Below, piece by piece: positions 55,596-64,000 of a stretch of 64,000 nt of DNA. A program made the position numbers and the translations under genes. The first letter of the stretch is position 1. The number at the start of each line of letters is the position of its first letter. The stretch covers positions 124,001 through 188,000 of the forward strand of contig JAKZMJ010000030.1 in NCBI GenBank assembly GCA_030491005.1, given 5' to 3'. This DNA comes from Sulfurospirillum sp. Its GTDB lineage: Bacteria > Campylobacterota > Campylobacteria > Campylobacterales > Arcobacteraceae. The notes below the pieces were generated by a model. That model made no database searches and was not told where the DNA came from. It worked only from the letters and a program-made list of their open reading frames with translations.

Positions 55596-56428
55596 TATCT
55601 TAAAAGCCTTAATAGTTTTGATAAAACAAGTTCGTGCGTATAAATTTTTGTAAATCTTATATTACAATTTTGCAAATGTTCAAAAAGTATATGGTCATTC
55701 TTTTTTACTTCTTTTATATAATTATGTATTGTTTTTTGATTTAAATTTATATTTAACTTTGTATTAGTATTTGCATCTATTAAATTTACATCTCCAAGTG
55801 CGAAAGGTTGTTCTTCAAAATTATCTCGTACAATGATTACAATAATTTCATGTTTTTTACTCAATAGTTTCAAATCTAAATCTTTTGTATCAAAAAAATC
55901 TCCTATTAAAAACAGTATAGATTTATGTTTGATTTTTTTAAATAATGAATTTGTAAGATTTTTATAATTTATTGATTTTCCAAGACAAGAATAAGTAGAT
56001 ATTTTTTCACACATAGTATTTACACTAAATAACCTTTTTGATTTCTTAGTACAAAGTGTCACATCTTCATTTGCTATAAATGAGCTAAAAGGGTCATTTT
56101 GTTTTATAGCACAAAATCCCAAAATAGAACAAATCTCTATTATAATATCTTGTTTAAATTTTGTTGACCCAAAATAAATGGAACCACTTAAAATAGGAAT
56201 GATATTGATATTTAATTCTTTTTGGGCATGAAATACTTTTACATAAGGTTTTTTTAATTTTGCACTTATCACCCAGTCAATATTTTTAACATCATCACCA
56301 TACTCATATTCTTTTAATTCTAAAAAATCATATCCTTCACCTTGTAATAATGATGAATTATTTCCTATTATTTCAGAAAATATTTGTCTTTTAGTTTTAA
56401 TTAGAATTTTCTTTAAGTTTTCTTGCAT
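55595..56428 (-). CDS. DUF58-domain protein
   Basis: 277 residues. The motif GEGYDFLELKEYEYGDDVKN, followed by IDWVISAKLKKPYVKVFHAQ, is the DUF58 signature, and a vWA-like fold follows (ILFLIGDFFD). It is always found with MoxR ATPases. It is directly after the MoxR gene with no gap. It has no membrane helix, so it is probably cytoplasmic. Confidence 0.9.
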   Translation of the reverse strand: MQENLKKILIKTKRQIFSEIIGNNSSLLQGEGYDFLELKEYEYGDDVKNIDWVISAKLKKPYVKVFHAQKELNINIIPILSGSIYFGSTKFKQDIIIEICSILGFCAIKQNDPFSSFIANEDVTLCTKKSKRLFSVNTMCEKISTYSCLGKSINYKNLTNSLFKKIKHKSILFLIGDFFDTKDLDLKLLSKKHEIIVIIVRDNFEEQPFALGDVNLIDANTNTKLNINLNQKTIHNYIKEVKKNDHILFEHLQNCNIRFTKIYTHELVLSKLLRLLR

Positions 56429-57382
56429 TTAAGGGATATCAATCTTTTCAAGTATTTTATCAATCAAATCATCAACTTTTATATCAAGTGCTTCAGCTTC
56501 ATATGTAAGTATAATACGATGTCTTAAAATAGGTTTTAGCAATAAAGCAATATCAATAGGACTTACATAATCTTTTTGCCTTAAAAATGCCATGGCTTTT
56601 ACAGATTTAAACATATCAATGGTAGCTCTTGGACTTGCCCCAAATTGTATATAATCTTTAATATCATCAAGATTATAAAGCTCTGGTGTTCTAGTCGCAC
56701 AAATCAAGTCTACAATATATTCTTCTAATTGTTTATCAATATGAATATTTGAAATTTCTTCTTGTATTTGTTTTAATAATTCTTTATTTAATACTTTTTC
56801 TAAACTTACTTTAACATTTGAAGTAACTTTTTTTGCAATTTGATATTCTTCTTCTTTATTATTATAATCCACTATAACCTTAAACATAAACCTATCTAAT
56901 TGAGCTTCAGGAAGACTATATGCACCTTCTTGCTCAATTGGGTTTTGTGTAGCAAAGACTAAAAATGGTTCTTCAATTTTAAATGTATTTTCTGCAATAG
57001 TAACTTGTCTTTCTTGCATAACTTCTAATAAGGCAGATTGCACTTTTGCAGGTGCTCTATTGATTTCATCAGCGAGTAACAAATTGGTAAAAATAGCACC
57101 TTTTTTAATATTAAAAGTCTCAGTCTTCATATTATAAATCTGAGCTCCTATAATATCACTTGGTAGTAAATCAGGAGTAAATTGTATTCTTTTAAAATCT
57201 AAATCAATAACATTTGCAATAGTTTTAATAGCAGTTGTTTTAGCAAGTCCTGGAACTCCTTCTAATAAAATATGCCCATTAGTAAATAATCCTATTAAAA
57301 TATAATCTATCATATCATGTTGACCGACAATGACTTTTGAAAGTTCATTTTTCAATAATTTGATTTTCTCAAAATAATTCAT
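56429..57382 (-). CDS. MoxR-family AAA+ ATPase
   Basis: 317 residues. Walker A is in LLEGVPGLAKTTAIK, Walker B in LLLADEINRAPAKVQSALLE, sensor 1 in FATQNPIEQEGAYSLPEAQL, and the sensor-2 region contains FGASPRATIDMFKS. It works as a chaperone-like motor with vWA proteins. It is first in a five-gene operon (57382-53416). Confidence 0.95.
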   Translation of the reverse strand: MNYFEKIKLLKNELSKVIVGQHDMIDYILIGLFTNGHILLEGVPGLAKTTAIKTIANVIDLDFKRIQFTPDLLPSDIIGAQIYNMKTETFNIKKGAIFTNLLLADEINRAPAKVQSALLEVMQERQVTIAENTFKIEEPFLVFATQNPIEQEGAYSLPEAQLDRFMFKVIVDYNNKEEEYQIAKKVTSNVKVSLEKVLNKELLKQIQEEISNIHIDKQLEEYIVDLICATRTPELYNLDDIKDYIQFGASPRATIDMFKSVKAMAFLRQKDYVSPIDIALLLKPILRHRIILTYEAEALDIKVDDLIDKILEKIDIP

Positions 57383-57757
57383 TAGTAACCTTGTTTTAAA
57401 AATAACAAGATTCTATCTAAATGCTAATAAAAATTTGATTTTACTTCTGTAACTTATAAAGATTAAAGCAATATATAATAAATACTTAAGGCAATTAAAA
57501 ACTTCATACATTATTATAATATTTCATATTAGAAAAAAAGTAATAGTAATATTGTATAAAATATTACATCAATATAGGCTAAATCGGTATCTTTCTAAAA
57601 TCTATTGATAGTTACATATAATCAACATATAAATTTCATAATTTAGCATTAATGCTATGTAAATGCTATTATTGACATATATACTTCTTGTATATGTTTT
57701 ATCTAAGTCCTAAATTTGGTTATTTAGTGTAAGCAAAAAAAACAAAAGGAAAAAAAT
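57383..57757. other. 375-bp intergenic region between MoxR and aapJ
   Basis: It carries divergent promoters. A perfect palindrome AGCATTAATGCT lies at 57645-57656, and TTGACA at 57672-57677 could be a -35 box for aapJ, though no well-spaced -10 is clear. AAAAGGAAA serves as the ribosome site of aapJ. No gene or structured RNA was recognised. Confidence 0.5.
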
Positions 57758-58774
57758 ATGAATATTTTAAAAATTGCAACTCTTGGTGTTGCATCTTTAG
57801 CTATTATGGCAACAACTGCAAATGCAGGTATTCTTGAAAAAGTTAAAAAAGCAGGTGTTTTAAAATGTGGTGTTTCAACAGGTACACCTGGTTTCTCTGC
57901 TCCTGATTCAAGTGGTACTTGGAAGGGTATAGATGTTGATTTTTGTAGATCAGTTGCAGCTGCTGTTTTAGGTGATAGTTCAAAAATTACATTTATTCCT
58001 CTAACTGCAAAAGAGAGATTTGTAGCATTAGCTTCTGGTGAAATTGATGTATTATCAAGAAATTCTACTTGGACAGCAACAAGAGATACATCTTTAGGTG
58101 TAACATTTGCAGGAATTAATTATTATGATGGTCAAGGTTTTTTAGTTAATAAAAAACTAGGTGTTAAATCTGCAAAAGAGCTTGATGGTGCAACTTTTTG
58201 TATTCAAGCAGGAACAACAACTGAGCTTAACTTAACTGATTATTTTAAAGCTAATAAAATGGATTATAAAGCTGTAACTTATGATACGTCTGGACAAACA
58301 GCAGATGGTCTTAAAAAAGGTAGATGTGATGCATTAACTTCTGATGCTTCTCAATTAGCTGGAATTCGATCTAAAATGCCAAATCCAAATGATTATGTAA
58401 TGTTACCTGAAATTATTTCAAAAGAGCCATTAGGACCAGTTGTAAGACAAAATGATGATAAATGGTTTAATATTGTAAAATGGACAATGTATGCTACTTT
58501 ACAAGCTGAAGAATCAGGTGTAACAAAAGCTAATGTTGATCAAAAAATGAAATCAAATGATCCTCAAGTTCAAAGACTATTAGGAGTTACTGGTAAAGCT
58601 GGTGTCAATCTAGGTTTAGATAATGCTTGGGCTTATAGAATTGTAAAACAAGTTGGTAATTATGGTGAGTCATATGATGCAACTGTTGGTAAAGATTCTC
58701 CTTTAGCAATTCCAAGAGGTATTAATGCTTTATGGAATAACGGTGGTTTAATGTACCCTATGCCTATAAGATAA
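57758..58774 (+). CDS. aapJ: general L-amino acid ABC transporter, substrate-binding protein
   Basis: 338 residues with a signal peptide (IATLGVASLAIMATTANA). The mature part GILEKVKKAGVLKCGVSTGT, GIDVDFCRSVAAAVLGD and LLGVTGKAGVNLGLDNAWAY match the AapJ/BztA group. It binds amino acids in the periplasm and delivers them to AapQM. A hairpin after the stop may lower expression of the downstream membrane genes. Confidence 0.95.
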   Translation: MNILKIATLGVASLAIMATTANAGILEKVKKAGVLKCGVSTGTPGFSAPDSSGTWKGIDVDFCRSVAAAVLGDSSKITFIPLTAKERFVALASGEIDVLSRNSTWTATRDTSLGVTFAGINYYDGQGFLVNKKLGVKSAKELDGATFCIQAGTTTELNLTDYFKANKMDYKAVTYDTSGQTADGLKKGRCDALTSDASQLAGIRSKMPNPNDYVMLPEIISKEPLGPVVRQNDDKWFNIVKWTMYATLQAEESGVTKANVDQKMKSNDPQVQRLLGVTGKAGVNLGLDNAWAYRIVKQVGNYGESYDATVGKDSPLAIPRGINALWNNGGLMYPMPIR

Positions 58775-58791
58775 TTTATAAATACCAAAAT

Positions 58792-58824
58792 AAAAAAGAA
58801 AAAGATTAAATCTTTTTCTTTTTT
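58792..58824 (+). terminator. terminator or attenuator between aapJ and aapQ
   Basis: AAAAAAGAAAAAGAT (58792-58806) pairs with ATCTTTTTCTTTTTT (58810-58824) with a 3-nt loop, followed by T. Partial read-through would give more binding protein than permease, the normal arrangement for such operons. Confidence 0.82.
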
Positions 58825-58913
58825 TATTTATAAATAAATAATATAATAGTTTTTTTAAAAATAAAAAATATACATTAAGAAAATTAAATTTTTCTTATCT
58901 TATAAGGTTTGCA

Positions 58914-60101
58914 ATGAAAAATAGAAATAAAACTTCTTTTTTTTCTAAAGGTTTTTTAAATAATCCAGAAAAAAGAGCAATTCTTTATCAAATAGTTACC
59001 CTTGCTCTTCTTGCTTTAATAGTTAATTATTTTATTGGAAATATGTTTGAAAATGTTGAAAAAAGAGGAATTACAACAGGATTTGCCTTCTTAGGCGATG
59101 AGGCTGGTTTTGGAATAGGTCAAACTTTAATTGAGTATAATGATGTAAGTTCATCTTATGGAAGAGTATTTGTTGTAGGTCTTCTCAATACTTTATTAGT
59201 TTCAGCTATAGCCATTGTTTTTACTAGTATAATCGGACTTCTAATTGGGATTGGAAGATTATCATCAAATTGGTTAGTTTCAAAAATGTGTATGATTTAT
59301 GTAGAAATATTTAGGAATGTTCCAATTTTACTACAAATTTTATTTTGGTACAGTATTTTAATATCAATACTACCACATCCTAAAAAAAGCTTTGTTTATT
59401 TTGATTCTGCTTTTTTAAATAATAGAGGATTTATCATACCAAAACCCATACTAGAATCAAATGCGATTTTTGTTTTTGTAACATTTTTACTAGCTTGTGC
59501 TTGTGTGTTTTACCTAATAAAGTGGTCAAAAAAACGACATGATGAAACAGGAGAAGAATTTCCTATAGTTAAAGTTTCACTTGCTATATTAATAATATCT
59601 CCACTTTTTGTTTACTTTATATCAGGTCAACCAATAAGTGCGGAGTATCCAGTTTTTAAAGGATTTAATTTTAAAGGTGGACTAACAATAATGCCTGAAT
59701 TAATGGCTTTAGCTTTTGCACTTAGTATTTATACAGCAACATATATAGCTGAAGCAGTTCGAGCTGGTATTGAAGCAGTTCCAACTGGACAAAAAGAAGC
59801 AGCTAAGTCTTTAGGATTAAAAGATAGATTAATATTGCAAAAAGTGGTATTACCACAAGCTTTAAGAGTTATAATTCCTCCTGTTATTAATCAATATTTA
59901 AATCTTGTTAAAAACTCATCATTAGCAACAGCTATTGGGTATCCAGAGATTGTTACAGTGTTTTCTGGAACAACATTAAATCAAGCAGGACAAGCTATAG
60001 AAATAATATTAATGACAATGGCAGTTTATTTAACATTTTCACTTCTTATTTCATTAGTTTTAAATTATGTTAATGAAAAAACAAAGATAAAGGAGAGATA
60101 A
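58914..60101 (+). CDS. aapQ: amino acid ABC transporter permease AapQ
   Basis: 395 residues with about eight membrane helices. The long N-terminal extension (about 1-90) is typical of AapQ. The permease motif EAVRAGIEAVPTGQKEAAKS followed by LGL (EAA loop) couples it to the ATPase. It pairs with AapM in the inner membrane. The ATG follows a gap with TAAGGTTT upstream. Its stop overlaps the aapM start by one base. Confidence 0.94.
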   Translation: MKNRNKTSFFSKGFLNNPEKRAILYQIVTLALLALIVNYFIGNMFENVEKRGITTGFAFLGDEAGFGIGQTLIEYNDVSSSYGRVFVVGLLNTLLVSAIAIVFTSIIGLLIGIGRLSSNWLVSKMCMIYVEIFRNVPILLQILFWYSILISILPHPKKSFVYFDSAFLNNRGFIIPKPILESNAIFVFVTFLLACACVFYLIKWSKKRHDETGEEFPIVKVSLAILIISPLFVYFISGQPISAEYPVFKGFNFKGGLTIMPELMALAFALSIYTATYIAEAVRAGIEAVPTGQKEAAKSLGLKDRLILQKVVLPQALRVIIPPVINQYLNLVKNSSLATAIGYPEIVTVFSGTTLNQAGQAIEIILMTMAVYLTFSLLISLVLNYVNEKTKIKER

Positions 60102-61183
60102 TGGCTATATTTAAATTAACGCAAGCAAGAACTGCTCCTTCAGATACAAAAGGTCCAATTCATTGGATGAAAGAAAAATTATTTTCAAGTATAGGAAATA
60201 CAATTTTAACTTTATTAGGATTTTATTTAATATATATAAGTGTTCCTCCTGTTCTTGATTGGATGATTTTTGATGCCACATGGAGTGGAACAAAAGAAGA
60301 AATCACAAAAGATGGTGCTAGATGGATTTTTATAATTGAAAAATTTGATCAATTTATGTATGGGTTTTATCCTGAAGCTGAGCAATGGAGACCAAATTTA
60401 GTTTTTGCTTTATTTTTTGTATCTATTGCAATATTTAAAATGAATATATCTTCAAATGCAAGATTAATTTTATTAATCTCTTACCCTATAATTTCTTTTA
60501 TTCTAATATCAGGTGGGATATTTGGTTTAGTACATATTGAAACACATAATTGGGGTGGATTGATGCTTACTATGGTGGTGGCAGCTGTTGGTATTATAGC
60601 ATCTTTTCCTATTGGAGTACTATTAGCTTTAGGTAGACAGTCGCATATGCCCTTAATTAGAACACTATGTATTGGGTTTATAGAATTTATTAGAGGTGTA
60701 CCTTTAATTACTATCTTATTTATGGCATCAGTTATTTTACCTTTATTTTTTCATGAAGGAATTGAATTTGATAAATTATTACGAGCGTTAATTGGAATCA
60801 CATTATTTCAATCAGCTTATATAGCAGAAATAATAAGAGGTGGATTACAAGCTATTCCAAAAGGTCAATATGAAGCAGCAAATGCCTTGGGTTTATCTTA
60901 TTGGCAAGCTATGTTTTTAATAATTTTGCCACAAGCTTTAAAAATATCGATACCAAATATTGTAGGATCTTTTATTGCTTTATTTAAAGATACAACCTTG
61001 ATTTTAATCATAGGGTTATTTGATATTTTAGCAATGGTAACATTAACAGTTAGTGATAGTAAGTGGCTAGGATTTGAACTTGAAGGTTATGTTTTTGTAT
61101 CAATGATTTATTGGGTTATATGTTTTTCAATGTCTCAGTATTCAAAAGCAGTAGAACAACGATTTAATACAGAAAATAAATAG
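60101..61183 (+). CDS. aapM: amino acid ABC transporter permease AapM
   Basis: 360 residues with about seven membrane helices. The EAA loop is EIIRGGLQAIPKGQYEAANA followed by LGLSYWQ. A periplasmic loop near residues 60-110 holds MYGFYPEAEQWRP, as in other AapM proteins. It starts within the aapQ stop (TAATG), so translation is coupled. Confidence 0.94.
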   Translation: MAIFKLTQARTAPSDTKGPIHWMKEKLFSSIGNTILTLLGFYLIYISVPPVLDWMIFDATWSGTKEEITKDGARWIFIIEKFDQFMYGFYPEAEQWRPNLVFALFFVSIAIFKMNISSNARLILLISYPIISFILISGGIFGLVHIETHNWGGLMLTMVVAAVGIIASFPIGVLLALGRQSHMPLIRTLCIGFIEFIRGVPLITILFMASVILPLFFHEGIEFDKLLRALIGITLFQSAYIAEIIRGGLQAIPKGQYEAANALGLSYWQAMFLIILPQALKISIPNIVGSFIALFKDTTLILIIGLFDILAMVTLTVSDSKWLGFELEGYVFVSMIYWVICFSMSQYSKAVEQRFNTENK

Positions 61184-61191
61184 GATAAAAT

Positions 61192-61938
61192 ATGAGCGAA
61201 TTAGATTATATAATAAAAATGAATGGTGTCAATAAATGGTATGGAGATTTTCATGTTTTAAAAGACATAAATCTAAATATCAAAAAAGGCGAAAAGCTTG
61301 TTATTTGTGGACCATCAGGTTCTGGAAAGTCAACTACAATTAGGTGTATGAACCATCTTGAGCATTTTCAAGAAGGTACTATTCATATAAATGGGACAGA
61401 GCTTATTGATGATGTTAAAATAGTACGTCATATTAGGTCACAAATTGGAATGGTATTTCAACATTTCAACTTGTTTCCTCATCTTTCTATTTTACAAAAT
61501 CTTATACTTGCACCTACTTGGGTTTATAAAAAACCAAAAAAGGAAGCTATTGCAACTGCTATGCACTATTTAGAAAGAGTAAAAATAGCAGATCAAGCAC
61601 ACAAGTATCCAAATCAGCTTTCAGGTGGTCAACAGCAAAGAGTAGCAATTGCTAGGTGTTTATGTAAGAACCCTGAAATTATGCTATTTGATGAACCAAC
61701 ATCTGCACTAGATCCTGAGATGGTATCTGAAGTACTTGATGTTATGGTTGGACTTGCAGATGAGGGTATTACCATGGTTTGTGTAACTCATGAAATGGGA
61801 TTTGCAAAAAAAGTTGCAGATAGAGTAATATTTATGGATCAAGGTCAAATCATTGAGGAAAATGAACCAAATGAGTTCTTTGACAATCCACAATCAGATA
61901 GATTACAGTTATTTTTAGAACAAATTTTAGACCATTAA
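61192..61938 (+). CDS. aapP: amino acid ABC transporter ATP-binding protein AapP
   Basis: 248 residues. Walker A is in [14 protein letters not shown], the signature is [15 protein letters not shown], Walker B is in [19 protein letters not shown], and the H-loop is in [11 protein letters not shown]. It powers uptake through AapQM. A hairpin terminator follows the stop. Confidence 0.96.
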   Translation: MSELDYIIKMNGVNKWYGDFHVLKDINLNIKKGEKLVICGPSGSGKSTTIRCMNHLEHFQEGTIHINGTELIDDVKIVRHIRSQIGMVFQHFNLFPHLSILQNLILAPTWVYKKPKKEAIATAMHYLERVKIADQAHKYPNQLSGGQQQRVAIARCLCKNPEIMLFDEPTSALDPEMVSEVLDVMVGLADEGITMVCVTHEMGFAKKVADRVIFMDQGQIIEENEPNEFFDNPQSDRLQLFLEQILDH

Positions 61939-61943
61939 TATAT

Positions 61944-61973
61944 AAAACTTAAGATTTATTAATCTTAAGTTTT
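61944..61973 (+). terminator. terminator of the aap operon
   Basis: AAAACTTAAGATT (61944-61956) pairs with AATCTTAAGTTTT (61961-61973), loop TATT, with T-rich sequence after. The stem is AT-rich but 13 bp long and perfect. Confidence 0.8.
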
Positions 61974-62033
61974 AATTCTTCTATGCCTCTTTTCTCACAC
62001 TATTTTGTACTATAATATGCTAAAGGATAAATT

Positions 62034-63419
62034 ATGAAATCTAGTGTTTTTGATATATTTAAAATAGGCATAGGTCCTTCAAGTTCTCATACAGTGGGAC
62101 CTTTAATAATTGCAAATAAATTTGCTTTTTTATTAGAAGAAAAAAAACTATTAAATAAAATAAACAAATTACAAATTACTTTATATGGTTCTTTAGCAGC
62201 AACTGGCTTGGGACATTCAAGTGATAAAGCTATATTAATAGGTTTAAGTGGTAAAAACCCACAAAATATTGATACCAAATCAATAGATAAAGAAGTTGAA
62301 AAAATAAAAAAAGATAAAAAAATAAATCTTTTAGATAAAGTGTTCATACCTTTTAATTATAATAAAGATTTAATATTAAAAATGGAATTTTTACCATACC
62401 ACCCAAATGCTGTAACTATAATTGCATATAATGAAAATGAAGAATTATTAAAGAAAACTTATTATTCTATTGGTGGTGGTTTTGTAATTGATGAAACTCA
62501 AATAAATATAAAGAAAACAAATGAAACCCAAATAAGTATACCTTATGAATTTAATAGTGCTACAGAACTAATATCTTTATGTAAAGAAAATAATTTGAAA
62601 ATTTCGCAACTTGTTATGGAGAATGAAAAAGCACTTAGAAGTGAAGAAGAAATAAACAATAAATTAAAGCAAATATGGGAAGTTATGCAACAATGTATTG
62701 AAGATGGTTGTAAAGCTGAAGGATTAATGCCTGGGAGATTAAAAGTTCCAAGACGAGCTCATAAATTATATGAAAAATTAAATGCAAAAAAGAATTTTTC
62801 AATGATAGATCCCTTAGAAGTAATGGACTGGATAGATTTATATGCTTTAGCAGTTAATGAAGAAAATGCTTCAGGAGGAAGAGTCGTAACTGCTCCTACA
62901 AATGGAGCAGCAGGAATTGTACCTTCTGTTATAACTTATATGAATCATTTTATCAATAAAAATTTATCAAGTTATGATATGAAAAGTATTAATGAATTTT
63001 TATTAACAGCTGGTGCAATTGGAATGTTATATCAAAAAAATGCCTCAATTTCTGGTGCTGATGTTGGTTGTCAAGGTGAAGTAGGAGTTGCTTGTTCTAT
63101 GGCAGCAGGTGCATTAGCACAATGTATGGGTGGGACATTAGACCAAGTTGAAAATGCAGCTGAAATAGGAATGGAGCATAACTTAGGACTTACATGTGAT
63201 CCAATTGGTGGATACGTACAAATTCCTTGTATTGAAAGAAATGCAATGGCAGCCATGAAAGCTGTAAATGCTGCACGAATGGCTATTAACGGCGATGGAA
63301 AACATTTTGTTTCTTTAGATTCAGTTATAAAAACTATGTTTATTACAGGTAAAGATATGATGAATAAATACAAAGAAACATCTTTAGGTGGCTTAGCTGT
63401 TAATACGATTGAGTGTTAA
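62034..63419 (+). CDS. sdaA: L-serine ammonia-lyase, single-chain, iron-sulfur type
   Basis: 461 residues. The N-terminal part [16 protein letters not shown] is the beta-domain motif. The catalytic alpha part has [40 protein letters not shown] and [15 protein letters not shown], with cysteines suited to a 4Fe-4S cluster. It converts serine to pyruvate and ammonia. It lies right after the amino acid transporter, so uptake and use of serine may be linked. AAAGGATAA precedes the ATG. Confidence 0.95.
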   Translation: MKSSVFDIFKIGIGPSSSHTVGPLIIANKFAFLLEEKKLLNKINKLQITLYGSLAATGLGHSSDKAILIGLSGKNPQNIDTKSIDKEVEKIKKDKKINLLDKVFIPFNYNKDLILKMEFLPYHPNAVTIIAYNENEELLKKTYYSIGGGFVIDETQINIKKTNETQISIPYEFNSATELISLCKENNLKISQLVMENEKALRSEEEINNKLKQIWEVMQQCIEDGCKAEGLMPGRLKVPRRAHKLYEKLNAKKNFSMIDPLEVMDWIDLYALAVNEENASGGRVVTAPTNGAAGIVPSVITYMNHFINKNLSSYDMKSINEFLLTAGAIGMLYQKNASISGADVGCQGEVGVACSMAAGALAQCMGGTLDQVENAAEIGMEHNLGLTCDPIGGYVQIPCIERNAMAAMKAVNAARMAINGDGKHFVSLDSVIKTMFITGKDMMNKYKETSLGGLAVNTIEC

Positions 63420-63482
63420 AAATTATATTTACAAGAAAGTATAAGTTAGAATACTTAAGTTAAAAAACATATAGGTAAAAAA

Positions 63483-64000
63483 GTGCAAATTAAATTAAAA
63501 ATACCTCAAGTAAAAGATTATATAAATTTATTTGCACTTTCTGCTATATGGGGTACAGCATTTATAGGTATAGAAATTGCTATTAAGCAGTTTGATTTTT
63601 TTCAAGTTACCTTTGCTAGAGTTTTTATAGCATTTTTGTTTTTATTGCCTTTTGCCTTATATAAAAAAGTATTATTTCCAAAAGATAAAAAAATATGGAA
63701 ATTATTAATATTGGCTTCAATACTAAATACAGCAATACCTTTTTCACTTATAAATGCAGGTCAAGTACATATAACAAGTGGTATGTCTGGAATTATGCTA
63801 GGCTTTGGACCTTTTATTACCTTACTACTTGCACATTATATGACAAACGATGAACATATATCAAAATATAAATTATATTCTGTTGTATTAGGATTTGTAG
63901 CTTTAATTTTACTTTTAGGCGATAACTTATTTGCCTTGGATATAAAACAACTTCAAGGTCAAGGTTTGGTTTTACTTGCCTCTTTATCTTATGCTTTATC
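63483..64000 (+). CDS. EamA/DMT-family transporter, 5' part
   Basis: The frame runs off the right edge with 172 complete codons in view. Five membrane helices are visible, with the DMT motif LFALSAIWGTAFIGIEIAI at the start and GQVHITSGMSGIMLGFGPFI. Proteins of this family export metabolites such as amino acids or related compounds; the substrate cannot be predicted. The start is GTG 63483 with AGG nine bases upstream. Confidence 0.85.
   Translation, partial: MQIKLKIPQVKDYINLFALSAIWGTAFIGIEIAIKQFDFFQVTFARVFIAFLFLLPFALYKKVLFPKDKKIWKLLILASILNTAIPFSLINAGQVHITSGMSGIMLGFGPFITLLLAHYMTNDEHISKYKLYSVVLGFVALILLLGDNLFALDIKQLQGQGLVLLASLSYAL

Noticed and set aside
1-64000. CRISPR array
   Set aside because: No regularly spaced direct repeats of 24-40 bp and no cas genes were seen. 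The repeats at 27.5 kb are only two and are operator-like.

Overview
The window is AT-rich chromosomal DNA from a member of the Campylobacterota, most likely the Arcobacter group (Arcobacteraceae). This is inferred from base composition and from gene families typical of the lineage: TGS-less ThrRS, DUF1104, DUF2325, FlgO-type lipoproteins, HWRQPL-type histidine kinases and an Aap-type amino-acid transporter. No database search was possible.

Layout. 1-4.5 kb: 3' part of rmuC, hemL, an AtpZ-like gene, a small membrane protein and ychF (start moved to 3394). 4.5-19.1 kb: a defence island between ychF and thrS. It is built on a type I restriction-modification locus (hsdM, DUF1016 nuclease, hsdS, an uncharacterised two-gene module at 9421-11368, rhuM, hsdR), followed by a small fragment and an AbiEii-type toxin-antitoxin pair. 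The distal half is decaying. hsdR is split by an intact IS5-family element (1383 bp, 4-bp target duplication) and also frameshifted at an A6 run. The antitoxin-like gene is split by an IS630-family element whose own transposase is frameshifted. The AbiEii-like toxin gene carries an in-frame TGA. HsdM has NPLY where NPPY/F is expected.

19.3-24.6 kb: thrS-infC (both with TTG starts), flgG, two coiled-coil proteins, thiS and yraN. 24.6-32.8 kb: mostly minus-strand envelope, cytochrome and signalling genes (MscS channel, glycine-zipper protein, cytochromes c, a DUF1104/two-component/cytochrome operon, two FlgO-like lipoproteins), with a hipBA module on the plus strand preceded by paired palindromic operators. 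33-40 kb: rpsA, serA, efp, pyrG and recJ, which appears to start at a non-standard codon. 40-47.3 kb: a DUF2325 gene with a coupled 19-codon leader, csp, a truncated globin, ferritin, a secretin, a cyclophilin, a 2Fe-2S protein, panD, ybaB and a prenyl synthase.

47.4-52.2 kb is a signalling cluster: a kinase, a REC-PAS-GGDEF protein and a second two-component pair that is paralogous to the one at 29.4-31.2 kb and shares its 26-nt gene overlap. It is followed by tRNA-Leu(CAA), an HU gene, an aldolase-like gene and a minus-strand Bat/MoxR operon (53.4-57.4 kb). The window ends with an aapJQMP amino-acid ABC transporter, serine deaminase sdaA (a plausible uptake-and-catabolism neighbourhood) and a partial EamA transporter.

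The best candidate for an undescribed system is the pair at 9421-11368. It encodes a protein of unknown family and a winged-helix protein with a divergent class III nucleotide-cyclase-like core, overlapping by 23 nt and lying inside the restriction locus.
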